Below are positions 36,520-48,211 of a DNA stretch of 64,000 bases, one piece after another. Made by a program: the position numbers and the translations under genes. Below the pieces are notes generated by a model. That model searched no databases. It was not told where the DNA came from and worked only from the letters and a program-made list of their open reading frames with translations. Source of the stretch: Melieria omissa (lineage: Eukaryota; Arthropoda; Insecta; Diptera; Ulidiidae); the NCBI GenBank assembly GCA_963971225.1, contig OZ020267.1, forward strand, positions 31,045,298-31,109,297, in the 5' to 3' direction. Numbering within the stretch: position 1 is the stretch's first letter; every line of letters starts with the position of its first letter.

Positions 36520-37423
36520 TAGGGTCTTCCAACAAGGTGTTATTTTGAATCACCCGGTATTTCGGTAGCTGTCACTTTTGAAGCTTTTATTCTTTGACAT
36601 TTGACAAGTAGAAACTACGCCATTACTAAAAATGGAAAGATACACGCTTCAACAACGCATTGAAATTATTAAAATTCACTACAAAAATGGTGAAAATCTT
36701 GCAGTCACAGGTCGCAAAACTAAAGCATTTTTGGGTCGTTGTGAAGCTCTTGTCGGACCGCAATACAAAAATTGGTGGAAAAATTCGAGCTGTTGGGACA
36801 AGTTAGTGATGTGAAGAATAAAACCCGTGCACGTCGCTCAAGAACAACTGAGAATATTGCTGCCGTAGCCCAAAGTGTTGAAAACCCAGGTTTGTCGATT
36901 CCTCGTCGTTCTTTGGAATTGGGCATTCCAATTTTTATGGTCGGAGTTAGATGGTATTGATCTGGACAACGTTTACTTTCAACAAGACGGAGCTACGTGC
37001 CACACAAGCAACGAAACTATTGCTCTTTTACGGGAAAAGTTTCCGGACCGTGTTATCTCTGGAAGAGGTGATCACAATTGACCACCGAGATCTTGTGATT
37101 TAACACCTTGTGACTTCTTCCTTTGGGGCCACGTGAAAGATAAGGTGTACGCCAACAGCCCAGCGTCGATTCAAGACCTCAAAGATAGAATTCGTGAGGC
37201 TATCGAGGACATAGGGCAGCCACTTTGCGATTTGGTTATGGAAAATTTCATGAAGAGGATATGGTTCTGTAAACGTGGTCGTGGTGGCCATTTGGCTGAT
37301 GTTGTTTTTCATTATTAACGACATACCTTCCTCTTTATTATGAAATAAACATCCGATCATTTATCTCAAAAAATGGCATTTTTCTTTGAATATCAAAATA
37401 ACACCTCTTGTTGGGAAACCCTG
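36520..37423 (+). mobile_element. Internally deleted mariner-like element with DUF4817-type transposase
   Basis: Inverted ends of about 30 bases (AGGGT, then CCAACAAG and GGTGTTATTTTGA on the left; same pattern complemented on the right, 37393-37423) bound 904 bases. Coding traces on the plus strand begin MERYTLQQRIEIIKIHYKNG at 36632, the helix-turn-helix start typical of insect DUF4817 mariner-like proteins. They then jump in a different frame to VYFQQDGATCHTS, TPCDFFLWGHVKDKVY and the C-terminus near 37318. The catalytic core before the second Asp is missing and frames shift at least twice. Family size would be about 1.2-1.3 kb, so several hundred bases are deleted. Confidence 0.78.
36632..37318 (+). 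pseudogene. Broken DUF4817/mariner-like transposase
   Basis: Three separated frame pieces: HTH region (36632-36814), a KNKTRARRSRTTENIAAVA-type linker in a second frame (36772-36960), and the D...D end (VYFQQDGATCH, PPRSCDLTPCDFFLWG) in a third (36875-37318). The linker piece runs out of its conserved sequence near 36930 and joins abruptly to the catalytic end, consistent with an internal deletion. Not functional. Confidence 0.75.
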
Positions 37424-37555
37424 TAGAACCCTAATTGTAGAACTATTAATAAACAAAAAGTAATCAAAGCAGAAGTTGATAGAAATACTAAAGAAAATAC
37501 AGAGATTTAAAATGAAAACACGTCTAAATCGTCGCAATGGTCTTTGTAGTGTTAA

Positions 37556-37678
37556 GGTTTTCTATGAAAAAACGTGATTTAATAGACCTATTGATGTGAA
37601 ACTTGGTGAAAATATACCAAGTTAAAAAAATTAGACACTAATCTTCTAGTTTTTCAAAAATCAAAATTTAACGAGGTT
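37556..37678. other. Non-coding spacer
   Basis: Short AT-rich spacer between two insertions. Nothing recognised. Confidence 0.5.
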
Positions 37679-37691
37679 AATTATGGATTAA

Positions 37692-37860
37692 TCTATACTT
37701 TAGAGTCATAGTCTTATACCAGGAACAGACTGGGTATCCAGAGGTCTAGGAAGTATACTAAAATTCCTCTTGGATACTGGACTCACAGTCTTTAAAGTCC
37801 AAGAAGGGGGCACAATAAATCTTCAGGTCGCAGCGCATTATCCCCATCAATAATAATAAT
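37692..37860 (+). mobile_element. LINE 3'-end fragment with AAT tail
   Basis: A 169-base segment ending in (AAT)n is bracketed by the 13-base duplication AATTATGGATTAA (37679-37691 and 37861-37873). It has the form of an extremely 5'-truncated non-LTR retrotransposon insertion on the plus strand. The family was not identified. Confidence 0.75.
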
Positions 37861-37873
37861 AATTATGGATTAA

Positions 37874-40469
37874 CGTTTGTATTGATACAGAAAGACATCA
37901 AAAATGTATTGACTTTAAAATTTATGAAAACACTTAAAAAATTTATTATGTTTTTATTTTTTTAATTCAAAGTCCATCTGAGTCAACGATGGGTTAACAC
38001 TTTGTAAGGGAAACATGATTTTTTTATGGGTTTCTTGACTTGAAACTCTGTTAAATACTTCAAATGAGAAATCATTTCACATGTTTTTCATATTTTTGAT
38101 ATTAAAAATCTATCGGGGTCAAAATGGGTTAGAAGAAGAAACTGTGAAAACACATGAATAAATATGCCAACTAACTCAAAACTTGGTGAAAGTACTAAAA
38201 ATCAGAAATAAGTTAAGTCAGTATTCCAAATCAACATCAGTCAAGGTAAAAGTTTGTTAGAAATTTATGCGAATACATTTGACTTAACATTAGACAAAAT
38301 CATAAACTGAGTAAAAAGTAGTTAATGAAATTTGAGGTTTTTATTTAAAAGTTTTTAATTGAATTTAAAAATACACAATATTTAGCAAAAATTCCAACCG
38401 TCTAGAACCCTAAACAACTAAAATATGTCAACCAGCTGAAATTAAATAAAATTATGGTCACTAATGATTTCAGTTGCCATAATTCAACTAAATAAATAGC
38501 AATTTGAGAGCGAGGCAACTTCAACTGAAAGTGCGTTTGAAACATAGAAAGAAAAATGTCATAATTAACTGAAAATACAATTTATCAAGATTTCTTAAAT
38601 TACAAAGAGGAGGAAATTACAAAGAATTTCTCATTAAAATATTACTTCATTTTGTAAACGTTTAAATAGCGAATGGAATTGGTAATCAAAATCTGACAAA
38701 AACCTTTTCTCGGAGAAAAGAGTGAAACGGAAATGTACAAGTAAAAAAATATTTTGTCTCTTCTAATTTATACAAACGATGCCTATAACAAATCGCCCGT
38801 TGAATTTCAACTTTTTTATTAGCTACCACCGACACCAAACAATATCGCCGGCCGGAGCAGCAGCGACAGCACTAACAGGCTCTGAAATTTGAACGAAAAT
38901 CGAAAGGCAAGTGAAATGATCGACTTTGTTATGCCATCAACCTAAGCCATTAAACCGCTCGGCGCAGGCAGGCGCGAAGCCGGCCAGCCGGATAGCGAGT
39001 CAGCAAACTATACGCCACACACAAAAAACCGACCAGCCAACATTGACATTCTACAAATGCAACAAATGAAAACCGGTTTTTGCTCTTTTGTCTACCAAAA
39101 AAAATTTACGCTTGAGAAAACGACTTTTTCTGCCTGGTGGCTCTTTCTGCGCATGCGTGCGCGCTTGCCGATTCTACACCAGCGTTTATTGGCGCACTAA
39201 ATGATGGAAACAGTATTTCGCTGCCATTCCACATGCAAGCGTTGTATGTACATTGAGGCGGACAGTAAGTCAACATGCCTGTCGCGAAGGCGCAGTTGCT
39301 GCCCGACAACCAACAGGCGCTCAGGTAAATATGCGGTGGCGGCAGGACGCGCCGCCGCTTAAACAAAACAAATAGCTCTGCAATAACTGATATGCGAACG
39401 TTAAACCTGCACCAGTGCAACCGCTGCTGCGGCTGGCTTCACAACTCGTCGTCGACAACTACGACGCGCTATCGAGGGGAATGCGAATGCAGCTTGTGGT
39501 TCATGCTGTCAGCGCAAAGTGGTGTTGTTTCGTTGTTCTGCCAATCGGTTTTCCACGTTTCGTTGCGCCGAGCGCGCACGTACAGGCCAATGGCGTCAAT
39601 CACATGGCGCGCCGCTGCTGATGGACTTGGCAGACGCACTGCAACACAAACACTTAGAACAGCGACTGCTGTTGTAGATTTCCCGCGCTTTTTCACCCAA
39701 CGTTGCGCTCATGCAATGTATTCGGTTTTATTGTCTGTTTTGCTGCTCAGCTCAGTCTTTTTGTTGCATGGCTGCAGTTTTTGTTGTTTTCATTTGGCGT
39801 TTTAATGCGCACTGCCGCAGGCGATGTGCTCTGACCATGTGTGCGTTGAGCCACTTGCTGCCTGTTTTTACTGCATTGCTGGCTGATACGAGCACGCGGC
39901 CAACTGGCCGCTGCTGCTTTTTCCGCCACATTACTTGTTTCACAATTCGTTTACGGCCACATGTAAATCAATCAAACGCGAATGATTGCTGCGCGGGCAG
40001 GCATGCATGACAAATTTTATCATTTTAATGGAATGTCCGCTGAGGCCTCGAGGCCGATTATCGACTGCTGATACTGCCTACTATTTGGTTATGATAATGT
40101 GGTTTGTTGTTGTTGCTGGCTTGCATGTCCGACTTCACTTAGCAAGCAACTGGAGGCTCTTTGCTATGAATGCAGTCGACTGAATGAGAGAGGGAAGGGC
40201 GACATGATTTTTTTTGTAATTAGAAAATAAATTGTTTAAACTAATGTGTAACAAAGTTTGTGTAGGTTCACCGTCACATTGTATAGACATTTTTTGAAGC
40301 TAGAATTTGACTCCATGGACTAACAGAAAAGGAATTTCCAAAAATATTCAGTGTGATTTACAGGAACGATTGGGCCATGTCGGGCCGCCACTAACTTTTA
40401 TTGTGAATGCGTTTCCAGAAAAACAAAAATATTAATATTTATATTTACAGAATCACTCGGAGAATCTAT
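37874..40469. other. Gene-free spacer
   Basis: 38-39 kb is AT-rich. 39.1-40.2 kb has higher GC content and several overlapping open frames on both strands (up to 137 residues) with no domain. Nothing further supported. Confidence 0.4.
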
Positions 40470-40473
40470 TTAA

Positions 40474-41343
40474 CACTAGAAAGACTGCAAGTTTTCCATA
40501 CCTACAAAGATTGTATCGCACACGCACAACAAAAGTGACACAACTCAACATTTTTGATTTTTCAGGAAACGCAAAAAACAGTTTTTGAGCTAAATAAACA
40601 TTTTTTTTAAATAACGAATAGACCGTTCAGTAGAAAATCGTTACAGATTATGCTTTTTGATAAGTTCCAAGAATTTTTTTTTTTTATTTTACACTAGAAA
40701 ATCCAAAATTTTGAGTTGTGACTGTTTTGATTATATTTTAATTCAATAATTACGGAACTATTTCAAGTTATGCCACTTTTTCTGAATTTAATAATTATAA
40801 ATGACAGTTAAAAAGTTGAAAGAAAAATTTTGAAAATTCATAACTAATTTTAAAAATTAAAAACATATACAAAAATTGTCAGAATTTTGCTTAAAATTAA
40901 CTTTCACAAAAATTTATTTTGTCAAAAGTGACACAATTTGAGTTAGGACTGTTTTGCATTGAGCTGCAGCAATCAAATCAAATCAATCAAACTTCTGACA
41001 TGAAAAGATACCTAACTGTATTTTTGTAACAGTTAACAACAGCAAAATATACTGAGCTTTTGCTGATTGGTAGATTTATGCATTGTGCACAGTATTAACA
41101 CATAAACCCGAAAATGAAAAATTTTGAGTTGTGTCACTTTTGTAGTGCGTGTGCGATATATTATATGCGCTGATATCTCGAAAATTATGCATCGAATTAG
41201 ACTAAACGTAATTGTAGAACTAATTGTAGAACCCGATAAAAAAAATAAAAGTCATCAAAGCAAAATTGTATAGAAATATTTAAGAAAATACAAATTTTTA
41301 AAAATGAAAAACCGTCAAAATGACTGCAATGGTCTTTCTAGTG
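40474..41343. mobile_element. TTAA-flanked MITE, copy B, invaded
   Basis: TTAA at 40470-40473 and 41344-41347 flanks inverted ends CACTAGAAAGAC and the complement of GGTCTTTCTAGTG. It shares ends and internal blocks with copy A at 36.4 kb. It contains a second, unrelated TIR element at 40516-41156. Removing that leaves about 230 bases. Confidence 0.8.
40516..41156. mobile_element. TA-flanked MITE nested in copy B
   Basis: Inverted repeats of over 35 bases begin TCGCACACGCAC and continue with ACAAAAGTGACACAACTCAA, with about one mismatch between ends. TA flanks both sides (40514-40515, 41157-41158). The TA target fits Tc1/mariner superfamily MITEs. It is 641 bases, non-coding, with internal sub-repeats of the AAAAGTGACACAA motif (for example near 40924). 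Confidence 0.85.
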
Positions 41344-41347
41344 TTAA

Positions 41348-43494
41348 ATTAACTTATTAACTCTTATTATTTCGTTGATAATCAAACAAGTTCTCTTCAA
41401 TCAATGATTCAAGAAACTTCCAAGTTTCAAGCGATTATTCCGAAAACATAAACGAATTTGCGGCCCTTGAAAGTTTAACGCCCAATCAGATTTACGTATA
41501 ACACTTAGATGTGTCAACGTACAAAAACTCATCTGCAACGTGAAAGCACTAACAATTAGAAAGCGATGTGAAATATTAAATACAAGCAATGACTTGAAGT
41601 ACAAATGTGGCAAATACGATTTCCAAGACCAAACCCACGACCGCGTGCGTACGTTACGCAAATACGTAACGCGAATTGGCGCGGACTGGGCAATCAGTGA
41701 ACACTGAGGAAGGGGAGCTGGCCGTTTATGGCCAACAGACAACAACAATGTGCACAAAAAGCGAATAGCAACAACAAGAATATGTACCCAATAAACTCCA
41801 CCAACACAGCGAGGCGAAAATTCAAACAACAAAATGGGGAAAATAAAAAAAAGCAATGCAAAAAATGCGTGGAACTGAAAATGCCAACTGCCACGCTTGG
41901 TGCGGCCCAACAGTGCCACCAGCAACGCCGCCATTATGATGGCAGCAGCAACAGCAACAACCACCACAACAGCACAGTGACAGTGGCACATACGGAAACA
42001 ACAACAATTATAATAAAGCTATTAAAATGAAACAAGGCAAAAAAGCAAAAAGTGTAAAAGAAACAACAACAACACTGCCGAAAAACAAGAAAAACGACAA
42101 AACATCATGCCGATTCCGATGCGTATCGCGCAAGAGTTAGCAGGCGGCACACGGAAGGGGGCTGCCCCCGGCAGTTAACGCGGCACATTGCTGCAGAGCT
42201 GTGGAGTTGTGGAGCACGGACCGGCGGGCGGAGGCATTGTGCGCGCCACTTCTGCAATTCACTCAACTCAACTACACTTCAGTTCGAGGCGGCCGATGCG
42301 GCGCGGTGCGTCAGTGTTGGAGAGAATAATGGAGTTGGTTATGAGGCATTTTTTCGTCTGTGTCCATACGTTAAACGCATAAAACGCTTAAAGGGCGACA
42401 GGCACGGCAGGTCGTGAGGGGCGGCGAGCAAGAAATGCCTGCTGTCTGGCCGCAATGAAAAGTAGAAATTTGTGTATTTTGCTGGCTGTTTATCTGTCGA
42501 AAGTTCAGTGCCAATTTCTTGGGAAAAGCAGCAAAAAGCAAACGCGACTTTTTTTGTCGCTGTTGCTATTGTTGCCGTTATTGTGACTGTGGTTGTTATT
42601 GTTGTTGTGCTTTGCTTTTTTCCTTTTCTGTTCACTTGGTGAATTGACACTCCAGAGTACTTTGGCCAAAAACTACACAAACAAATTTAAACCAAAAATA
42701 TTCAAAGAAAAGAAAAACGTTCAACAAGCAAAAAAGAAAGCACGCGAAACAAGTCGAGAATTTAAGCAAAACGAAACGTACACCATGTGAATAGGGTCAA
42801 ATAACGCCAGCGCCAGGCAATCGAAGTGAAACCAATACGATTTGGATTGGTTGCCGGCAGCAGCAGGGAGAGGTGTCTGCACTCTGCGTATGTATGTATG
42901 TATGTGTTTTGGGGAGTCATGTTGAACTTGTTTCGGACTAAATTCACTGATGGCGTTTGTGTGTTTTTTCGCGTGGCCTGTGTTCATTTTTTCAGTATTT
43001 TTTTTTTATTATTTTTAGTTGTGTCTATCGCGAAAGTGTAGATACATGTAGCACACATAATTGTTGCTGTGGCCAGCAGTTCGGTAGGCACAAACTAGTC
43101 AATGGTGTGAATTTCAAAATAGTTTTTAAACAAGATTGAACTAGCTGAACTAATTCTTGGCGGTCAAGTGTGCTGCATAAAAGTAATGGATATACATAAA
43201 TAAAAGAGGCCAGTTCTTAACTTTGCTGCATAAGATGACTTATTTTAGGGAATGTTTAGAATATAGTTAATAACTAAATAAAAATATGCATATTCGTACT
43301 AATCTTCTATTTAATAACAAATTGTGCATTTTTAATATTTCCAGCTCTAATTTTACTTAAACATTCAATATGCCGGAAACTACATTAACCTTGACATAGC
43401 GAGCGCAGTATATGTGGTACACCTGTTCCTTTAAGTGGTTTGAATTCGTAGGTTAGCCGTCACACTGCCCATAGTACGATAGTTGTGTCTGAGT
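41348..43494. other. Gene-free spacer
   Basis: Mixed-composition DNA with CAA-rich runs near 41730-42000 and 42060-42080 and GT/TTG-rich runs near 42555-42615. No coding feature recognised. Confidence 0.4.
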
Positions 43495-43503
43495 TAGATC
43501 GGA

Positions 43504-43954
43504 GAAACCTGGCCGTCGCTTAACCATGGCAGAACACGCGAATTACTGCGACTAAAGCGGAATTCCATCTATTCCACAGTTTCTGTGCTGACAGGACACT
43601 GGACAAACGGCGAACACGCCAGGAGACTCGGCCTCCCCTTCAACGACCACTGCCGCAGCTGCGACGATGTGGGCGCGGAGGAGAGCGTCGAGCACCTGAT
43701 GTGTCACTGCCCAGCACTAGCGAGGAGACGTCTCCGGGTGCTGGGAGCGCCGTTCTTCAGCGGTTTGGCCGACCTCTCAGGACCCAGCATCGGCCGCATC
43801 GCCCGATTCATCACGGAATCGGGATGGCTCCTGCCTGACACCCGGGGGGGGTGTGCAAGCCTGAAGGGCGGCCACGTCCTTCACGTGGTACCACAACGGG
43901 TCGTATTATGGCCTAAGTGAGCTCTTCTAGCTGCCACCCTTACCTAACCTAACC
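43504..43954 (+). mobile_element. 5'-truncated LINE, copy 2
   Basis: Nearly identical to the last 450 bases of copy 1 at 35.7-36.1 kb (about ten differences by eye). It starts at the shared GAGAAACCTGGCCGTCGC and ends in the same CCTAA-type tail. The 9-base repeat TAGATCGGA at 43495-43503 and 43955-43963 is the probable target duplication; its last two bases may belong to the element. It contains the HWTNGEHARRLGLPFNDHCR C-terminal region. Confidence 0.87.
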
Positions 43955-43963
43955 TAGATCGGA

Positions 43964-46900
43964 TTAAATTATGAAGTGGCAGTGCGCCGCGACCAAAAAT
44001 TATCTATTGTGCTCCCTTCTACTACACATAGGACATTCCCAAAGTAAACGAATTAAGACATAAGATATATCTATGTTTGTTGATGACTTTGAGGTGTTAA
44101 CCAAAAAATGTCAGGCTCAGGTTAACTATATTTTCCAAACCCAAGTTAAAATTATTAAGCACTTAACAAAAGCAATATCCTTGTGGGCTGTTGGGAGCCG
44201 AAAGATAAAATTTGACTAGAAAAGTTGTGCATCGTAGCGATATAAGAAAAAGAGTTGACAGCCAAGCGCTACTAATAAAAAATCAATAACTAAAACAATT
44301 GATACTGCTTGAAAGTTTTTGCAAGAATACAATAAATTACGATGGCAACAAACACCTGGTTCATTAATTTCCTAACATTCTCTACATATTTTGGTTTAGG
44401 ACAATGTAGAAGTAGTAAATCTAGATCACCGAGCTGTTTGAAATATTTTTGGGTGGATTGCTCGAAATAATTACTATGTTTGAACCATTTCCCTCTTCTC
44501 CCATTGAACAAAAATCGCAACTCCATTTTCACAACTCCATTTCCACTGTGCAAACTGCAGGATGCCGCCTTTTCTTGGTAAAAGTCACTTGTGGGCGCTT
44601 AGCTTTAAGAATGTGTAACGTAACGAAACGATTACGATTTCATAATTAATTTTTTTTTCTATTAATCCAAACAAAAATGAAAAGCATGACTGCACGCCTG
44701 AACAATCTGCTTATGCTTGCAGAATATTATTACAGCAACAGTGGCAGCGCATATAAACAAAAATCGCCGACAATCAGCAGAAACAAAAAATACCAATTAC
44801 ACTTTTTGCTTAGTCTTCATTTCTTTCCTCCTCCCCTTTTTTATTTGCTGAGTTTGCATTTCGCCAGCCAGCCAGCCAAACTCGCGACAGACGGATGACA
44901 ATCGACGAAACAACTGAAAAACGTCAAACATGACGACGTGTTGTTGGAGCGCACACGAGGCGATTGAGCGCCACTGCTGGTGCTGTTGATGATAGCGGCG
45001 ACGGCAGCGATAGCGAGGGGGAAAAATCAATCAACCAAACTTTTTTGTACAGTAAACACCAGGTGGCCTGCTTGTCAGTGAGTGGAGCGATCGACGATGA
45101 CAACAACTACTCACAACAGCTTTGCCACTGGGCGCCTGCACATGACACATTTTGCTGTGGAGTACTGCAACACGCGAAGTGACCTGCGCCTCCGCAATGC
45201 TGCAGTTTCGCACCGAAATGTGTCAACAATGTCCGCCATCGTGGGCTACTCGTCCGTTCGCGCACAGTGGCCCCACATTCACCATTTGCACTCGCCACAG
45301 CGCCAATCCATCGTTTGGTTTGGTGGCGCACTCGCTAACTCGGCTGCTCGTTACTTTCTTTTCCACGGCGCCGACAGCGGCGTGTAGCAGCACAGGCAAA
45401 AGTGCGGCCAGGCCATGCCAGTCAGCGAGTGCGAGGTGCCTTGCGCAAAATTAAGGCGAGTAGTACCAAAACGCACCACACCGCATTGCGGAGGCGGGGG
45501 GTGGTGTTACTGCGGACCATATAGCAAAATTATGTCGCGCAGAGTAGCACAAACTCCTATTCTGCCTAGTTTAATTCTCCTTCTCACATTTTTCAAATTA
45601 TGTATATTTATGTACACACCATTTGCACTACATACACTCGCACCCGCATGCACGCAGCGCACCTCCCGCAATTTTTTCAGCAATTTCCCACAAGCACACA
45701 TTGCAAAAAATATGCTGGGAAATTTCTGGACTTCTCACTCACCGCAAATATTTCACAATCCAATCGAATTCAATTTAAACAATTCTATCTCCCTCAGCGT
45801 TAAACAAACGAAAGTGCACACGACCACGACGACCACTGTGACTGGGGCTAAGCTGCGGCGACGGCGGTGGCGGCTAGTCCACGCAGCATTCCTTGATTTC
45901 TGCAATTGCAATTTTACAATAAAATTTTCAATCCCGTTTCCGATCCAACTCGACGATCTTTGCGAGTTTTCCTCTTTTAACCGCCGATATTTCAACTTAT
46001 TTCCATTCAGCGTACACTCAAACGCCGCTTCGCTGTTTGCGTTTCCAGATTTTTTTCTTTCGTTCTACGTCCGATGCGAGTACAGCAAAAACTTCTACAA
46101 AAGAATCACACAATCACTGCGCTGCGCACTTTCCATTCACCAAAAACACTTGCGCAACGTATTCCCCAAGCAATTGCTTTTGTTTTTGATAAATTCTTTC
46201 GCATTAAATCAGCAATTTTTGCAAAACTTCACAGGCAACGCGCTCCTTCACAAAACACTAAATTCCCAACTTTACACTCGTAGCTTTCAAAATGGCGGAA
46301 AATGGTGCAGAGAACACGGCGATTCTTTTTTTCTTTGCTTTACTTTTAGTACAGAAATGACGCGATAATGCATTTCGCACAATTGTCAGCGAGCGAGCAG
46401 CCCAACGAACGAACGAGTGGAAACCAACTCGCTGCAATGGCGGACACCCAACTCGTTCGGCTAGCCGATGCTCAGAATTTCGATTTTCACTCGTTCGTCG
46501 TCGGAAATTTGCAGACTTTTTACCATTGCAAAAACTTACGCTTTGCAATTAATCCAGCACAAAAATTATGCTAAGCACACTTAATTGCCTTTTTACGCAC
46601 AAATTGGACAGAAATATAATTTAATTTCTGCAAAAAAACCACTGAAAATACGCAGCGTGTGGAAAAGTACCTTCGAGCGACTGCAATGAACGAACATCAA
46701 CTAACGAACGGCTCGTTGGATGACTTTTTAGTACAAGTTCGGTTTTGCGGCTTTTTGCTATGCAACTGTGCTACCAGTAGGATTGGATGGACAAACTTGT
46801 TAATTAATATTGTATAAAGTATTGATTTAATACACAAATACTTATTTTGAAAACTAAAATAATAGGAACTGTGACGTTTGTGTAGTGTGTAGTTTTGTGT

Positions 46901-47045
46901 TTTCCTTATTTTGGTGGTGAAACTACGGTCTATATATGCTTCCCAACCCAAATTTAAACATTTACTTCTTAAAATTATAAATTATTCATTGCAAATGCTA
47001 ATAGGTGATGCATTGATATGTCTTTCAATTCGTTTTCAAAATTAA
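43964..47045. other. Gene-free block, GC-richer at 44.9-46.5 kb
   Basis: No gene recognised. A 317-residue plus frame at 45415-46368 and its overlapping frames have no domain and no conserved-looking composition. AAAATGGCGG at about 46290 and CAATGGCGG at about 46437 resemble YY1/Pho-type promoter sites, so part of this block could be a promoter or 5' exon. Confidence 0.35.
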
Positions 47046-47047
47046 CA

Positions 47048-47390
47048 GGGCTATTCTGGCAATTATTTTTCAACTCACCTCAATCTTTCGAAGCACACAA
47101 ATCTTTCGTAACACAAGCTTTTTCCAAACGATTTTTTCGTTGTAAGGTTAGATCTTTCATTCAACCTACCGAACAAATTTCAATAATCTTTCGAAAGTCT
47201 TTCAATTATCTTTGCCAGGGGCGGGTTTAGAAAAATATTTCGGGGGGGTTTCAAAAAGTAATCCTTTGATATTCATAAATTGTCTTTTAATTTGTATGTA
47301 GTTTTAATGTCGATCCTAATATTTCGGGGGGGGGGTTTCAACCCCCAAAACACCCCCCTGAATCCGCCACTGATCTTTGCCACAATAGCC
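47048..47390. mobile_element. Candidate short TIR element carrying a hAT MITE
   Basis: AGGGCTATTCTGGCAA at the left (about 47048) is mirrored by TTGCCACAATAGCCCT at the right (to about 47390). This gives a TIR of about 16 bases with one mismatch and TTAA-containing flanks. It encloses the small hAT-type MITE near its right end. Boundaries are tentative. Confidence 0.4.
47216..47372. mobile_element. hAT-type MITE with 8-base duplication
   Basis: A 157-base element with inverted ends (CAGGGGCGGGTTTAGA and the complement CAGTGGCGGATTCAGG) is flanked by perfect 8-base repeats ATCTTTGC (47208-47215 and 47373-47380), the hAT superfamily target length. The interior has G/C homopolymer runs and no coding capacity. 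Confidence 0.85.
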
Positions 47391-47394
47391 CTTT

Positions 47395-48211
47395 AAATTT
47401 CCCTACATAAAAGATTCCGTTGGATATTTAGGAAATAGGCTTGGAAAATGTAAACGATTTCACAATAAAATACAGCGATTAAACAAAATTAAATAAAACA
47501 ATTTTTTTAATCAGAAATATGCCATATATATAATTAGATAACAGCCCTATTTACAATTTCATGCGAAATTTGCAAAATGTTGTAATACAAATGGCAAAGG
47601 TAAATGTTTAGAGCGACAATTTTTCTTGTTCTATTTTACAAAGATCTACTGAATATATATTTTAACAAAATCAACATATTCTCATATATGAATTATTTAT
47701 ATTACTAAAAGGAGCTCATTGGAATTTTATATTTTAGTACATGTAGCGTCGATGTGGCAGCGCGGTCATTTCGAATTCACAACGAGTGCGACGAACATGT
47801 TCAAACTGCTAGTGCATCTCCAGTGCTGCCTAGTTCTCGCACGAAAGTGCATGCGATGCGGGACGTGCTTTACTTTGTCATTATTACTTTGGCTGCGCTG
47901 CATACTTTCCGCTGACTCTTCTTCTTCTTTATCTTTTGTTGTGTGTGCAGTTTGTGCTGCTGTTGCTGCTGCTGGCCTGAAAATTCCGCAAGTTGTGCTG
48001 CAATTTTTTGGCTCCCCGTCAAAACAAATCAAATCCTCCACTAGTAAATTCGTTATTGGCAATATTCGTGCAGTACATACATTGGGAATATTTTGGTGTG
48101 CTAGCAACGTTTAGCAGGAAGCAACAGCAACAAACTTGAAGAAGAGGTCAACAAAACGAAGGCAAACCCATTTTTACAAATACGTGTTACTCCAGCGAGC
48201 GTTGGGCGAAA
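47395..48211. other. MEMO1 upstream region
   Basis: Non-coding sequence leading into MEMO1. A 131-residue plus frame at 47719-48114 is low complexity (Cys/Leu/Ser) and has no domain. The MEMO1 5' UTR and promoter are expected within the last few hundred bases. Confidence 0.4.

Larger units (their letters stand above)
36420..37551. mobile_element. TTAA-flanked MITE, copy A, invaded
   Basis: TTAA at 36416-36419 and 37552-37555 flanks inverted ends CACTAGAAAGACC (left) and the complement of GGTCTTTGTAGTG (right). Its outer parts match copy B at 40.5-41.3 kb, including the internal 'GCTGATATCTCGAAAA' and 'CTAATTGTAGAAC' blocks. The middle has been occupied by a deleted mariner-like element. Non-coding apart from that insertion. 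Confidence 0.8.

Noticed and set aside
45415..46368. 317-residue plus-strand frame
   Set aside because: No domain, mixed composition and several overlapping frames of similar length; looks like chance in a GC-richer stretch.
47719..48114. 131-residue plus-strand frame upstream of MEMO1
   Set aside because: Low complexity and no family resemblance; lies where a promoter or 5' UTR is expected.
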